DNA of 64,000 nucleotides from Hygrophila difformis (taxonomy: Eukaryota > Streptophyta > Magnoliopsida > Lamiales > Acanthaceae). Below the pieces are notes generated by a model. It ran no database searches, had not been told where the DNA came from, and was given only the letters and a program-made list of their open reading frames with translations. Shown piece by piece: positions 47,991 through 61,080 of the stretch. The first letter of the stretch is position 1, and each line of letters begins with the position of its first letter. Made by a program: the position numbers and the translations under genes. The stretch is from contig JAOANR010000005.1 of assembly GCA_030278955.1 (NCBI GenBank), positions 35,963,105 through 36,027,104 on the forward strand. Direction: 5' to 3'.

Positions 47991-49883
47991 GAAGTATTTC
48001 TTGAAAAATAGATTAAAAAAGTAAATTTTCCTTCTTTATTTACTGATGCACTATTCACACCCCAATAACCTTTTATACACCCGATTCTTTTATTTATAAT
48101 ATGCTTTATGAAAATAAATAATTTACTCTAAATCAATTATCCATAGAATATGAATTTTCACAATTCTCTTAATTAATTATTTTAATTTTTTTGTATTATT
48201 TTTAACACAATAAAAATAAATAAGATTTATACTATTTAGTATATACTTATATTTATATACAATTAGAATGATATAATTATAAAACACATTTTTTAACGAT
48301 TAGCAAGTCAATAATTGTATATTACTTTTAGTAAATACTTCATCTGTTTTTTTTGTTAGTTACGTTTGACAAATGGCTACTGTTCACTCATATACTTTGA
48401 CTTAAAGTTTTTTTTATGATTATACAAGTGACATATTTTAGGAGAAGAATATGGTTGTATATTAATTTTAGGAGAAGTGACATATTTTTATAAAAACATG
48501 ACCTATATATATCATTACTTAATATATACAAATCTTTTTCATATATTCATTAATGTATCTTTTGATAATATAAATTCCATATATACATTGCGAATTCCAT
48601 ATAAATTTGAAATTTCAAATATTTAAAACTGAAAATTGTGGGAACTTCATATAAACTGGAAATTAAATATTAACTATCTTTTAAAAAGCTAAAAATTGGG
48701 ATTTGATATACACATTAATATATCATTAACATGAATAAATAAATATGATGTGCAATATACATTTTGATTACATCATTTACCACACCAAAAAATATAAGTA
48801 AAATTGAGACTAAACGAACCTACACAAAATTATCGACATTAGAATATGATCACCACATTGAAACAAAAACACAACATAATTTTTAGTTGCAGTTCATCCT
48901 AATAATCCTATGTCGTAAAAACTCAAAATCTATAAATAAATAAATGCAGTAATAAACTCTAAAATAAATAAAATATAAAATATAAAATAATAAAAATAGA
49001 AAATAGATAAAATAAAAATGCAAAATAATAAAATAAAAAAAATGAAATTTCAAATTTATCTTTCAAATCTTTTTAAAAGTGAAGAAATCTCTAGTATAAT
49101 GAATAAATAAAAAAACGCAAAAATCTAAAATTAGTAAATTAAAAAAATACAAAATAATATTTAAACTATACAAAAATACAAAATAATAAAATAAAAAAAT
49201 GCAAAGTTTCAAATTTCAAATCTTTCAAATATATTTAAAAGTGAAGATTGTGAGAATTCCATATAGACTGGAAATTGTATTTCAAAAATTGAAAATCTAT
49301 AATGTATAAATAAATAAATGCTAAAATCTAAAATTTATAAATTAAAAAAAAATACAAAAAACTATAAAAATTAAAAATTTGAAATGGAGACACCACATTA
49401 AATTTAGGATGGATTGTTCACTAATGCTTTAATATATATATAGATTATAAAATAAATTAAAATAATGTTCAGTCAGCTTTTTTGAAATTGTTGTAAATAA
49501 GGCAAAAAGGTTAGTTCTATTACTCACATAATCAGTTATATAACAGCTAATTTCTAAATATGCTCATTTGCCATTGAAAAATCTGGTTAGGTTGTGATAA
49601 AACAAATCATCTTAAGTTTAAAACAAGAATGTAGTGTACAATTTCCTCCTCTGCCCGGAAAAAAATAAACAAGAACAATCAGATCACATTGTAATTATTA
49701 AGTGGGTGTTGTGCGTTTTGAAAAGTGTTGCATTATTTTCTAAACACATAATTAGATAATTTCGGTCACAAAACGAATTAAGTATTTGGATGAGTTTATA
49801 TTGTTCCAAATCACAATAATCAGTAATCAATTTTTAAATATTCGACTTTGTGTTTTCAGGTTGTAAAATTACTACAAGGGGTA
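47991..49883. other. AT-rich stretch, no gene
   Basis: Strongly AT-rich with many AAATAAAATA-type runs and repeated phrases such as AAATTTCAAAT.TTTCAAAT. No Helitron replication-initiator (Rep) motif was found. A one-sided MITE-like CTTCATCTGTTTTTTTTGTT edge is near 48348. Confidence 0.5.
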
Positions 49884-50771
49884 TGTAACGCCCCGAAAAT
49901 TCAAACCTGATTTTCGCAAGCATTACCGCTGTACTAACTATCCTAAACTAGTGGCCAGCTAATTTAAAACAGCTAGTACAACACTGGGTAAACCTAAAGT
50001 GATCATCTGATTAATCCGGTTTAATGCGGAAGCTAAAACAAATAAAACATATAAGCACATAGGAGGACTCACCATCATAATCAAATAAACACTCCAGCTG
50101 CTCATCCAGACTGCAAGCCTCTCAACAGCATACCAATATCTCAAACAGGGCTACCAGCCCAAAGCGTAAATCACATAAGGCCACCGGCCGACAGAATGCA
50201 GATTCTAGACACAGGCCTCAACTAGCATAAAATCCAAGTCATGATAAACAATAGAGTATCACATAATCACGTAAGATAAACATAAAAAGTCCTATCTATG
50301 TGATCTCTCAATACCCCAAACCCAAATCATGCTCCAGCGCCTCCAGCAGGATCTATAAAACAGACAAAAGCAAAGGGGGTCAGTACAACGTACTGAGCAA
50401 GGCTACGTGCCGGGGAGTAAGGGAAAACAGAACCACATCTCAAGATAGTAAATATAGGTGATAAATAAACATATTAATAACGGCCGAATATAAATAAAGC
50501 AGTTAAACACCACACCGTCCCATACCGGTGCTTCAACCACGATCATACAATTGACATAAATAAATCATCACACCGTCCCATACCGGTGCTTCAACCACAG
50601 ACATACAATTTATGCACGTGATGCATGGCCTAACATACACCTATCTACCCTATATGCAAATGCAAATGAATATGCCTAGCCGGAAACCTAAACCCGGGCG
50701 GTATGAACCCACGGGTGAGGATATCATCAACTCCAACCCGTTACAGGGTAACATACACCATCCGCGCAGGG

Positions 50772-51380
50772 ACCACAGGCATCACAGCCCAATCACAGGC
50801 ATAACAGCCAAATCACAGGCATCGCAGCCAAATCACAGGCATCACAGCCTAATAATCACCCCGTAGGGCCATCGGGACTCAACAACACCGGTAAAGGCTG
50901 CCCGATCAGACATTTCCAATATGTCCATCCATCCATAATGCAATACCATGCATTATAATAACCAGCCCAAAAGGGCCAACATGAATAACAACCAATAATC
51001 CAACCCGCAGGGTCATCGGGACTCAACAACACCGGTAAAGGCTGCCCGATCGGACATTTCCAATATGTCCATCCATTCATAATGCAATACCATGCATTAT
51101 AATAACCAGCCCAAAAGGGCCAACATGAATAACAACCAATAATCCACCCCGCAGGGTCATCGGGACTCAACAACACCGATAAAGACTGCCCGATCAATCA
51201 TTTCCAATATGTTCGTCATCTCATATTGCAATATCATGCATTATAATAACCACCCCAAAAGGGTAACAGATATAACAGTCAATAATACACCGCGCAGGGC
51301 CATCGGGACTCAACAACACCTGTGAAGGTTGCCCGATCTATCATAAATATCATAACAACCCATCGGGTTAATAACCGTCA
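50772..51380. repeat. tandem repeats within the LTR: ~19-21-bp then 144-bp units
   Basis: First, four copies of AATCACAGGCATCACAGCC-like units (50772-50850). Then about three and a half copies of a 144-bp unit starting near GGGACTCAACAACACCGGTA (50874, 51018, 51162 and a partial at about 51306). As 144 is divisible by three, the complement reads as a repeated 48-residue open frame, which is not taken as coding. The same array is in the other LTR at 56335-56940. Confidence 0.85.
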
Positions 51381-51714
51381 ATTCCAATGCAATAACATGC
51401 ATATGACAATACAGTGATATTCAAGCACCTAGACACTAGGTTCGCATGCTTCTCAACATATAGGGAATTCAATACATAGCCCCCTAGGCTAAGCATTAAT
51501 GATATAATAATTCAACAGTTTCCCTAAGCAATTCAACAACCCCCACGGGCCAATTGATTAACCCACGGTTTACCAATAACATTTGGGGAAGTCATAACAA
51601 TAATTGGTACAAAGAAAACATCATTATATGATCAAAATCGCACAAAAAAGGGCCAAACAGGGCATTTCTGCGCTCACTGCGCACCCGCGCGCGTAAAACG
51701 CGTGACATACGCAG

Positions 51715-51965
51715 CCCAGTACTGTAGCGATTACTGTAGCAATTACTGTAGCGATTACTGTAGCGAGTTACTGCGGTAACTACTGTAGCGAGTTACTGCG
51801 GTAACTACTGTACAAGTTACTGTGGTGGTTACTGTTCAAATTACCGTGGTAATTACTGTTCAAATTACCGTGGTAATTACTGTGGCGAATTACTGCGGTA
51901 ACTACGCGAGTTACCGCGGTAACTACTGTACAGTTACTGTAGCAGTACTGTAGCAGTTACTGTTC
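51715..51965. repeat. ATTACTGTAGCG minisatellite with palindromic units
   Basis: About twenty degenerate ~12-bp units of ATTACTGTAGCG and GAGTTACTGCGGTAACT. The unit GTTACCGCGGTAAC is a perfect 14-bp palindrome. The matching array in the other LTR (57278-57540) is two units longer, accounting for most of the length difference between the LTRs. Confidence 0.85.
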
Positions 51966-52850
51966 ATCGTCTTCTCCGATTTTCCAATCGGTTTTCCGGC
52001 GATTTCGCCGGAATCCGACCCCCAAATACCCCCCAAACACGTAATTTAAGCAATATAATCCCTTGCCTTTGATTCTTGAGGTTTCCAAGCTCAAATTTCA
52101 AGTTTGAATCCTCTCAAAGCTTCCATCTACAATTCCAAGCCTATATTGCAAGAAATCAATCCAAACATCAAAAAATCATCTCCAAACATGGAGATCTTCC
52201 AACATGCATCCAAAGAGTTCCAAAAACTTGAAATCAACAACACCAAAATGGTCTCAAGTACTAACCTTAGCTTCCTCCAACACTAATTCAACTTCCAAAC
52301 AAGAATCCAAGCTTCAATCAACACCAAAATCAAGAAATCCTACAAACACCCAATTCTCGTCACTATGAACAACACCTCCATAAATCACTTCAAAACTCTT
52401 TGGAAATGAGATTAGAATGAAGAAATTACTTACCAAGAGATGTATAATCACTTCCCCTACAAGATTTGAGCTCAAGAACACCAAAATCTCTCTACGAAGT
52501 CATTTTTCTTCACCCTTGGCCTCTCTAGCGGGATTGCCCTAATTTTCCAAGTGTTGGGTGCAAATGGAAGGGATAAGGCTGATTTGGGGGTGTTTTGATG
52601 AGATGTGGGTCGACCCGGGTTGGCAAAAGGGTCGGGTCGGGTCGGAATGTGGGTTAAAAGGGTTACACCACTTGTCTTGACCACATTGCACCCATTTGAG
52701 CACTTGAGCTCTCATTCTCTTGTGGGTTTGAACCCACTTATTCTTCCACATCATTAAAATCATACATACAAAATATCCATATAGTAAATTCTTTATTAAT
52801 TAACCATAATTAATTAAATTAATTATGCGTTAATTAATCGGGATGTTACA

Positions 52851-55426
52851 ATCTCTCCCACTTAGGATCATTTCGTCCCCGAAATGCATAATCGGTCACG
52901 TGAATAATCACTGGGAAAAATGTTACTTCATTATGAAGAAGTAAAAATTAAAGTCTGGCTACTTCAATTTCATATGCTCCCCAGTTTCTCCAAGTAGCAT
53001 ATTCAGCTCCGTGTCTAGACCACAACACCTTAACCATCAACATGGTTTTATTCCTCGGAACCACATCATTTGTATCAATCACCCGATCTGGAACTCCTCG
53101 AACTTAAGACTAGCATCCAATTCAACTTTATCAAGCTAAATGATCTTATTTGGATCAGACAGAAAGTTCCTGAGTTGGGAAGTACACATCATGGGCTTGA
53201 CCCACTTCTGCTGGCAAAGCCAACATATACGTCACTTTTCCAACCATCTCAACAATCTCACAGGATCCAATATATCTCAGAATCGGATTGGTTTCTTACC
53301 AAATCGTTGTACCCCTTTCATAGGCAATACCTATAACAACACAAAATCACTAACCTCAAGCTCCACATGGCGATGAGCTAAATCAGCATAGCTCTTTTGT
53401 CTGTCCTGAACCTATTTCATTAGATCCCTGATGATCTTCACCAACTCGATTGTCTGCTCAATCATCTCAGGACCCACATTCACCTTATCTATTGGATCAA
53501 TCCAACATAATGGACTCCTACACTTTCTCCTATATAATGCATCGGAGGGAGCCACTAGATTTCCAAAACATGAACTACCGCTGCCGTCTTCAAAATCATG
53601 CGTCGGGTAGTTCTATTGATCACCTTCTCATTCTGCATCAACACACCACCCAAACCTTTAAGTGAGGTGTTGGTCAAAACTTCGTACTCACCCGACTCAC
53701 GAGGTAGAGTCAATACAAATGTATTTGTCATTTCATTCTTCCAAATTTTGAACGCTTGCTCACAACCATCATCCCATCTAAATCTGACATCGTTACACAA
53801 CTATATCATCAGAGGTCTAGCAATGCTAGAAAATCCCTCGATACCTACTGTAGTAACCAATAAGATCCAAGAAACTTCGGATCTTCCCCACATTCTTCGG
53901 GACTTGCCATTTAAATACAGCTTTTACCTTAGCATGATCAACAGACATACCATTACCGGAAATAATGTGCCCCGGAAAAGACACACTCTCCAACCAAAAT
54001 TCACATTTGGAGAATTTAGCATACAGCTTATGCTCTCACAATGTATTCAAAACTGTTCTCAAGTGACCCGCGTGTGCCTCACGCGTCGGCGAATAAACCA
54101 TAATATCATCTATGAACACAACCAGGCACACGGCCAGCAGGGGATGTAATACCCTATACATGAGATCCATGAAGATCGCTAGTGCGTTAGTCAAACCAAA
54201 AGACATGACCGGGAATTCAAATGTCCTCAACAAGTCCTGAAAACTGTCTTAGGCCTATCCGCCTCCGCCCCCCTTATCTGATGGTAGCCCAATCTCAAAT
54301 CAATCTTACTAAAATACTGGCCCTCTCAACTAATCAAATAGATCCCCAATCCGAGGTAAAGGATACTTTTTTTTTTCCGTGATTCAATTCAATTCTCTGT
54401 AATCGATGCACATCCTCATCGACACATCATTCTTCTTAACAAACAAAACAGGAGTTCCTTAAGGCGAGCTACTCGGCTAAATATACATGGTAAGCTCATT
54501 CAATTGATCCTTCAACTCCTTCAGTTCACAGGAGTCATGGTAAGGAGTCTTAGAAATATGAGTTGCATCAGGCATCAGCTCAATAGTAAAATCAATCTCC
54601 CGAGCAGATGGGAGACCATGAATTTCGTCGGGAAATACATCCCCGAACTCAGAGACAACAGGGACACTCGAAACAGCAGGAACCTCTGCTCGAAGATCCC
54701 TCATGTGCCACAGGGAAAGAGAACAACCCCCTGTGCATCAGGTCACACAACAAAGCAACAGAAACCACACCAATAACAGGTGGAATCAACGGATGTCGAT
54801 AAGAAACACAGTTACCCAAAGAATCCTAAAAGGATATTCGTGGAACACCACAATCAATCACAGCACGATGGCAAACAACCAATCCATGCCCAATAGTACG
54901 TCAAAACCAGCCGGGCTAAAGACCACCAGGTCAGCCCTGAATTCGCGACTCTCGATGCTCAACACAACATCTTGCATCAAATGATCACTTCGAATATTAT
55001 TACCCGAAGGTAAAGAAACTAGCATCTGGTAGGGCGCCAACGGTCCTACTCTATGCTCTCGCACAAATCGCAAAGCCACTAAAGAACACAAGGCTTCTGA
55101 ATTGCACAGTACTAAGGCAGAAGGATTCGCAGCAGTGATAGCATTTACTCCATGCTTACGAATGAAATTCAGAGTCCCGAATGAACGTGAGACTCCAGAA
55201 TCAAACAAAATAACCGATCAAAAGTCATTCATAGTCCTAAATGACTGTGAGATAACAAGGATCATGACTGGAGTACCATGGTTCCCTCACAGTTCCCCAA
55301 CTGTGAATTAACCTGATGTGCGCAGAAATAATAAGATATAATAAAAATACAATTCTATGCTATATGTACCCCACACACAACTCACCACCTATGTCTACAC
55401 AAGTTTTAACAAGATAAAAGAGCACA
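52851..55426 (-). pseudogene. decayed Ty3/gypsy pol, no gag
   Basis: Only about 2.6 kb remains between the LTRs. On the minus strand, in order: aspartic protease remnant (MFDSGVSRSF to LLGMDWLF, about 55208-54890), pre-RT linker and RT start (about 54704-54480), RT core with a FIDD motif (54233-54036), RNase H (53800-53560) and an integrase C-terminal/chromodomain-like remnant (about 53400-52960). Every block has stops or frameshifts. The integrase core and gag are missing. Similarity is to the Tekay type, as at 20556-25331. Confidence 0.8.
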
Positions 55427-55441
55427 CAGGCTCTGATACCA
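55427..55441 (-). promoter_or_regulatory. primer-binding site, initiator Met tRNA
   Basis: On the minus strand TGGTATCAGAGCCTG lies three bases inside the 5' LTR, an unmodified plant initiator-Met PBS, although the genes are dead. Confidence 0.85.
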
Positions 55442-55444
55442 CTC

Positions 55445-58426
55445 TGTAACGCCCCGAAAATTCAAACCTGATTTTCGCAAGCATTACCGCTGTACTAACT
55501 ATCCTAAACTAGTGGCCAGCTAATTTAAAACAGCTAGTACAACACTGGATAAACCTAAAGTGATCATCTGATTAATCCGGTTTAATGCGGAAGCTAAAAC
55601 AAATAAAACATATAAGCACATAGGAGGACTCACCATCATAATCAAATAAACACTCCAGCTGCTCATCCAGACTGCAAGCCTCTCAACAGCATACCAATAT
55701 CTCAAACAGGGCTACCAGCCCAAAGCGTAAATCACATAAGGCCACCGGCCGACAGAATGCAGATTCTAGGCACACAGGCCTCAACTAGCATAAAATCCAA
55801 GTCATGATAAACAATAGAATATCACATAATCACGTAAGATAAACATAAAAAGTCCTATCTATGTGATCTCTCAATACCCCAAACCCAAATCATGCTCCAG
55901 CGCCTCCAGCAGGATCTATAAAACAGACAAAAGCAAAGGGGGTCAGTACAACGTACTGAGCAAGGCTACGTGCCGGGGAGTAAGGGAAAACAGAACCACA
56001 TCTCAAGATAGTAAATATAGGTGATAAATAAACATATTAATAACGGCCGAATATAAATAAAGCAGTTAAACACCACACCGTCCCATACCGGTGCTTCAAC
56101 CACGATCATACAATTGACATAAATAAATCATCACACCGTCCCATACCGGTGCTTCAACCACAGACATACAATTTATGCACGTGATGCATGGCCTAACATA
56201 CACCTATCTACCCTATATGCAAATGCAAATGAATATGCCTAGCCGGCAACCTAAACCCGGGCGGTATGAACCCACGGGTGAGGATATCATCAACTCCAAC
56301 CCGTTACAGGGTAACATACACCATCCGCGCAGGGACCACAGGCATCACAGCCCAATCACAGGCATAACAGCCAAATCACAGGCATCGCAGCCAAATCACA
56401 GGCATCACAGCCTAATAATCACCCCGTAGGGCCATCGGGACTCAACAACACCGGTAAAGGCTGCCCGATCAGACATTTCCAATATGTCCATCCATCCATA
56501 ATGCAATACCATGCATTATAATAACCAGCCCAAAAGGGCCAACATGAATAACAACCAATAATCCAACCCGCAGGGTCATCGGGACTCAACAACACCGGTA
56601 AAGGCTGCCCGATCGGACATTTCCAATATGTCCATCCATTCATAATGCAATACCATGCATTATAATAACCAGCCCAAAAGGGCCAACATGAATAACAACC
56701 AATAATCCACCCCGCAGGGTCATCGGGACTCAACAACACCGATAAAGACTGCCCGATCAATCATTTCCAATATGTTCGTCATCTCATATTGCAATATCAT
56801 GCATTATAATAACCACCCCAAAAGGGTAACAGATATAACAGTCAATAATACACCGCGCAGGGCCATCGGGACTCAACAACACCTGTGAAGGTTGCCCGAT
56901 CTATCATAAATATCATAACAACCCATCGGGTTAATAACCGTCAATTCCAATGCAATAACATGCATATGACAATACAGTGATATTCAAGCACCTAGACACT
57001 AGGTTCGCATGCTTCTCAACATATAGGGAATTCAATACATAGCCCCCTAGGCTAAGCATTAATGATATAATAATTCAACAGTTTCCCTAAGCAATTCAAC
57101 AACCCCCACGGGCCAATTGATTAACCCACGGTTTACCAATAACATTTGGGGAAGTCATAACAATAATTGGTACAAAGAAAACATCATTATATGATCAAAA
57201 TCGCACAAAAAAGGGCCAAACAGGGCATTTTTGCGCTCACTGCGCACCCGCGCGCGTAAAACGCGTGACATACGCAGCCCAGTACTGTAGCGATTACTGT
57301 AGCAATTACTGTAGCGATTACTGTAGCGAGTTACTGCGGTAACTACTGTAGCGAGTTACTGCGGTAACTACTGTACAAGTTACTGTGGTGGTTACTGTTC
57401 AAATTACCGTGGTAATTACTGTTCAAATTACCGTGGTAATTACTGTGGCGAATTACTGCGGTAACTACGCGAGTTACCGCGGTAACTACTGTAGCAGTTA
57501 CTGTAGCAGTACTGTAGCAGTTACTGTAGCAGTTACTGTTCATCGTCTTCTCCGATTTTCCAATCGGTTTTCCGGCGATTTCGCCGGAATCCGACCCCCA
57601 AATACCCCCCAAACACGTAATTTAAGCAATATAATCCCTTGCCTTTGATTCTTGAGGTTTCCAAGCTCAAATTTCAAGTTTGAATCCTCTCAAAGCTTCC
57701 ATCTACAATTCCAAGCCTATATTGCAAGAAATCAATCCAAACATCAAAAAATCATCTCCAAACATGGAGATCTTCCAACATGCATCCAAAGAGTTCCAAA
57801 AACTTGAAATCAACAACACCAAAATGGTCTCAAGTACTAACCTTAGCTTCCTCCAACACTAATTCAACTTCCAAACAAGAATCCAAGCTTCAATCAACAC
57901 CAAAATCAAGAAATCCTACAAACACCCAATTCTCGTCACTATGAACAACACCTCCATAAATCACTTCAAAACTCTTTGGAAATGAGATTAGAATGAAGAA
58001 ATTACTTACCAAGAGATGTATAATCACTTCCCCTACAAGATTTGAGCTCAAGAACACCAAAATCTCTCTACGAAGTCATTTTTCTTCACCCTTGGCCTCT
58101 CTAGCGGGATTGCCCTAATTTTCCAAGTGTTGGGTGCAAATGGAAGGGATAAGGCTGATTTGGGGGTGTTTTGATGAGATGTGGGTCGACCCGGGTTGGC
58201 AAAAGGGTCGGGTCGGGTCGGAATGTGGGTTAAAAGGGTTACACCACTTGTCTTGACCACATTGCACCCATTTGAGCACTTGAGCTCTCATTCTCTTGTG
58301 GGTTTGAACCCACTTATTCTTCCACATCATTAAAATCATACATACAAAATATCCATATAGTAAATTCTTTATTAATTAACCATAATTAATTAAATTAATT
58401 ATGCGTTAATTAATCGGGATGTTACA
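55445..58426 (-). repeat. 5' LTR of a defective Ty3/gypsy element
   Basis: 2982 bp, partner of 49884-52850, with the same internal repeats and followed by GGGTA. Transcription would run toward lower coordinates. Confidence 0.92.
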
Positions 58427-58431
58427 GGGTA

Positions 58432-58988
58432 TGAGTAAAAGAAATTAAATAATTTTTACTTTCAATCTCTTATTTAAGTTATAATATTTTTTATTCATAC
58501 ATTTTACATCCATATATATTTTTAATTTTTTTATTATTGAATTAATTTTTTTTTGAAGTATAATTGTATATGTATATTCTCATATAATATTATGAATTAT
58601 GAATTAATGTGGAGATATAATAGTAAAAAGCCATAAATAATTGAAAGCACAATTCCTTACAGCTCTAAAAAGTAGTTGCAGAAAAATGCATTTAAAAACC
58701 TTCAAAACACAGATAATTAAATATGACAAATATTTACCCAAATAGGATTAATATATTATTTACATTTTGAAAATATAATATTAAATAATCTAATTTAAAA
58801 TATTTAAAGAAACAGCCTCTAAATATATAGATTTCAAAAATTAACGCAATAAAATAATTAAATCTATAATTAAATTCAATACACTTGTTTACACTCGATA
58901 TTTCAAAATAAGTATAACTAAATTATATAAAATGTAATTTATATTAAACTAAAATTAAATAGTGAGTAATATTAAAAATTGCCTACTT
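58432..58988. other. AT-rich intergenic stretch
   Basis: No gene or clear element seen. Confidence 0.5.
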
Positions 58989-59174
58989 ACCAACAGCAGT
59001 TGGCTTGAGTGGATGAGGGCTCTAGTCGTTTAAGCAAGGTCTCGGATTCGAGCCTTGTGTATGCAAAAAAAAACTGCTTTGGGAGAGACGTCCTTAATTG
59101 TCTTTGCAGATCCTCGAAAGATTAGTCTTGTGGGTCCAATGTAGTATGTGGATACCTGGTTTCACAAAAAAAAT
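58989..59174 (+). mobile_element. tRNA-derived SINE family B, copy 2
   Basis: Shares ACCAACAGCAGTTGGCTTGA and the B-box region GATTCGAGCC with 880-1027, followed by a longer tail. The flanking duplication TTGCCTACTT is at 58979-58988 and 59175-59184. Confidence 0.8.
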
Positions 59175-59255
59175 TTGCCTACTTGTTGATTATTACTAGT
59201 ATAAAATATAATTTCTAGAAAATTTCACTTGGTTATTTTTCATTTTTTATATACA

Positions 59256-59300
59256 CTAGATTTTTTTCACCCGCTGCGCACGGGTATTGAACTTAAATGA
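59256..59300 (-). mobile_element. Helitron 3' terminus
   Basis: On the minus strand a hairpin ACCCG-loop-CGGGT (59269-59285) is followed nine bases later by CTAG (59256-59259) and then T. The organisation and strand match the ends at 40001 and 41142. No helicase was found next to it, so it is likely a non-autonomous copy extending right for an unknown distance. Confidence 0.5.
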
Positions 59301-60195
59301 AGATTATAAAATTATAATATAATTTTAATTTTTGGGATTACATAAGGTTCGAAGACTTATGCTTGAATGGTGGTGGAAATGTATGTAACAAAAATGTAAG
59401 GAAATAAAGGAGATAATAGGAGGATAAAAAAAGAAATTCAAACTCCAAATAGGTGGACATAATATAAAATATTTTTTTTATCATTGAAAAACTAATATAT
59501 ATAGTTTTGCTTTCATATCTAAAATAGTAAGAGCAATTGGAAAAAAATAACCTTTAACAATTCAAAATTTGAATTACCACAAAAACTATGTATGATTACC
59601 ACAAATCTTTACATATTATTTATACTAAAATATTTTTTATATCCTTTTGGAGTACAAATTATTTATAAAAAAATTTGTATAACAATTTACTCAGACTTTC
59701 ATATACATTTTTATTTTATATCGAAATAGTTAACAATTAAGGATATTATGTTGATAATTGAACTATAATATTTTTTTTGTTTTTTCATTTTCTTTATTTT
59801 TTTCCTTTAAAAAAAGATGTAGAATTTGTTTAAAATGATATGAAATTTTTTAGGTGATGAGTAATTTTATATTAATCAATATTTTTAGAATCAATTAACT
59901 GATTACACCTTAGAAATGATGAATTGACGTTGAAAAAGATAATATAGTCTGTACAAATTAAAAAATATTTAAGATTTATATATATAGGTAGATATAGATA
60001 ATTTAATATATTAAAATACTAACACTATATCTTTTTTAATACAGTAATACTTAGTTTCCTTTATACAGTAAAACATATTAAATATTTAAAATAATTAATA
60101 TATTAAAATACTAACACTATTAAAATACAGTATTATTTTATTTATCAAAACTATATTTATGAGATCAAGTTTCAAAATTAGACCCAATATACAAA
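59301..60195. other. AT-rich stretch, perhaps Helitron interior
   Basis: No reading frame of note. The phrase AATATATTAAAATACTAACACTAT occurs twice, near 60004 and 60098, as a short direct repeat. Confidence 0.4.
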
Positions 60196-60679
60196 ACTCA
60201 TGTAACATCCCGAATAATTAATTCATGATTAAATTAATTTAATTGTGATTAGTTAGTCAAATGGGCATAAATGATTAAATTGAGTGAATGTATAATTAAT
60301 TCAAGAGCCCAGTACATTCAAGAAATTGGTAATGGGTAAATGGATTAAGAGAATGAAATGGAAGCCCAAGCCCACTCCATGGCCAAGACCCAACCCAGAA
60401 ACCAAGCCCGGCCCACCTTCTAACTCCTTTAATTGAATCGGGTGTTGGAGAAATTGGGCATTCTCCTCAATTGCTCTTTCCCGTCAAAATGGAGAGTGGA
60501 AATTAGGGCTCACACAAAAGGGGATCTCGATGGTGAAGAAGAGAGCAACTAGTTGGGCGATTGAGATGAGAATCGGAGCTCCAAATCCATGTTCTTGTGA
60601 AGGTATGGACTTCCTCTTCTTTCTCTTTTCTTTTCCACACTAATTGGGGAATTTGTGGAAGCATCGGACTCCATTTCTT

Positions 60680-61080
60680 GGAGGAACCGACTGTCCACCG
60701 GAGGAAGAAGGATGAGGCGTCGGCGTGGCGGAGATGAGATGGGGAGCTCGCCGGGAGGCGAGCTGCTGCTCGGAAGAGCAGCGCGCTGCTCCTGTTGACG
60801 GCCGCCGGCCTTTCGCCGGTGGCTGGGGGCTGCGCCGGAGCAGGAGGTGGCGCCGAAGTTGGAGGAGACGAGGATGGCGAGGTGGTGGCGCCGCGGTGGC
60901 GCGACGCCGGAGGGGCAGCAGCAGCTGCTGCTGCTGCTGTGCAGCGGCGATTTTGCCGCTGCTGCTGGCGGTCGCCGCCGGCGTGTCGCCGGCGGCCAGG
61001 TGGTGGTTGTGCTGGTGTCGTGGTGGCGGTGATGTTGGCAGAGGTGGTGGTGGCCGACAGTCATGGTGCGGTGGATTTGG
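60680..61080. repeat. GC-rich trinucleotide-biased block in the solo LTR
   Basis: Dense GCTGCTGCTG, GCCGCCGGCG and GGTGGTGGT triplets with several inverted pairs (for example CGCCGGGAGGCG). Long frames are open on both strands purely from composition, up to 171 codons on the minus strand. It has no counterpart in the LTR at 49884-52850. Confidence 0.7.

Larger units (their letters stand above)
41142..49440 (-). mobile_element. Helitron H2 with captured gene fragments (right end uncertain)
   Basis: The 3' end on the minus strand is a hairpin with a CGCGCA/TGCGCG stem (41159-41176), 13 bases, then CTAG at 41142-41145, inserted in a TA-repeat. Between this end and helicase remnants at 46890-47990 lie 5.7 kb of non-helicase sequence including gene exons. 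The right end is not defined: a GA|T at about 46842, which would make the captured part a separate non-autonomous Helitron, or an edge near 49440 are candidates. Confidence 0.5.
49884..52850 (-). repeat. 3' LTR of a defective Ty3/gypsy element
   Basis: 2967 bp, plus-strand edges TGTAACGCCCCG and GGGATGTTACA. It differs from 55445-58426 by about five substitutions and three indels by eye, near 99.8 percent identity. The duplication GGGTA is at 49879-49883 and 58427-58431. The decayed genes between run on the minus strand, making this the 3' LTR. Confidence 0.92.

Noticed and set aside
50856..51197. Repeated 48-residue open frame, and its copy at 56419-56760
   Set aside because: It results from a 144-bp tandem repeat in the LTR being a multiple of three.
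50772..51380. Regular repeats considered as a CRISPR-like array
   Set aside because: A plant nuclear LTR with direct tandem units and no unique spacers.
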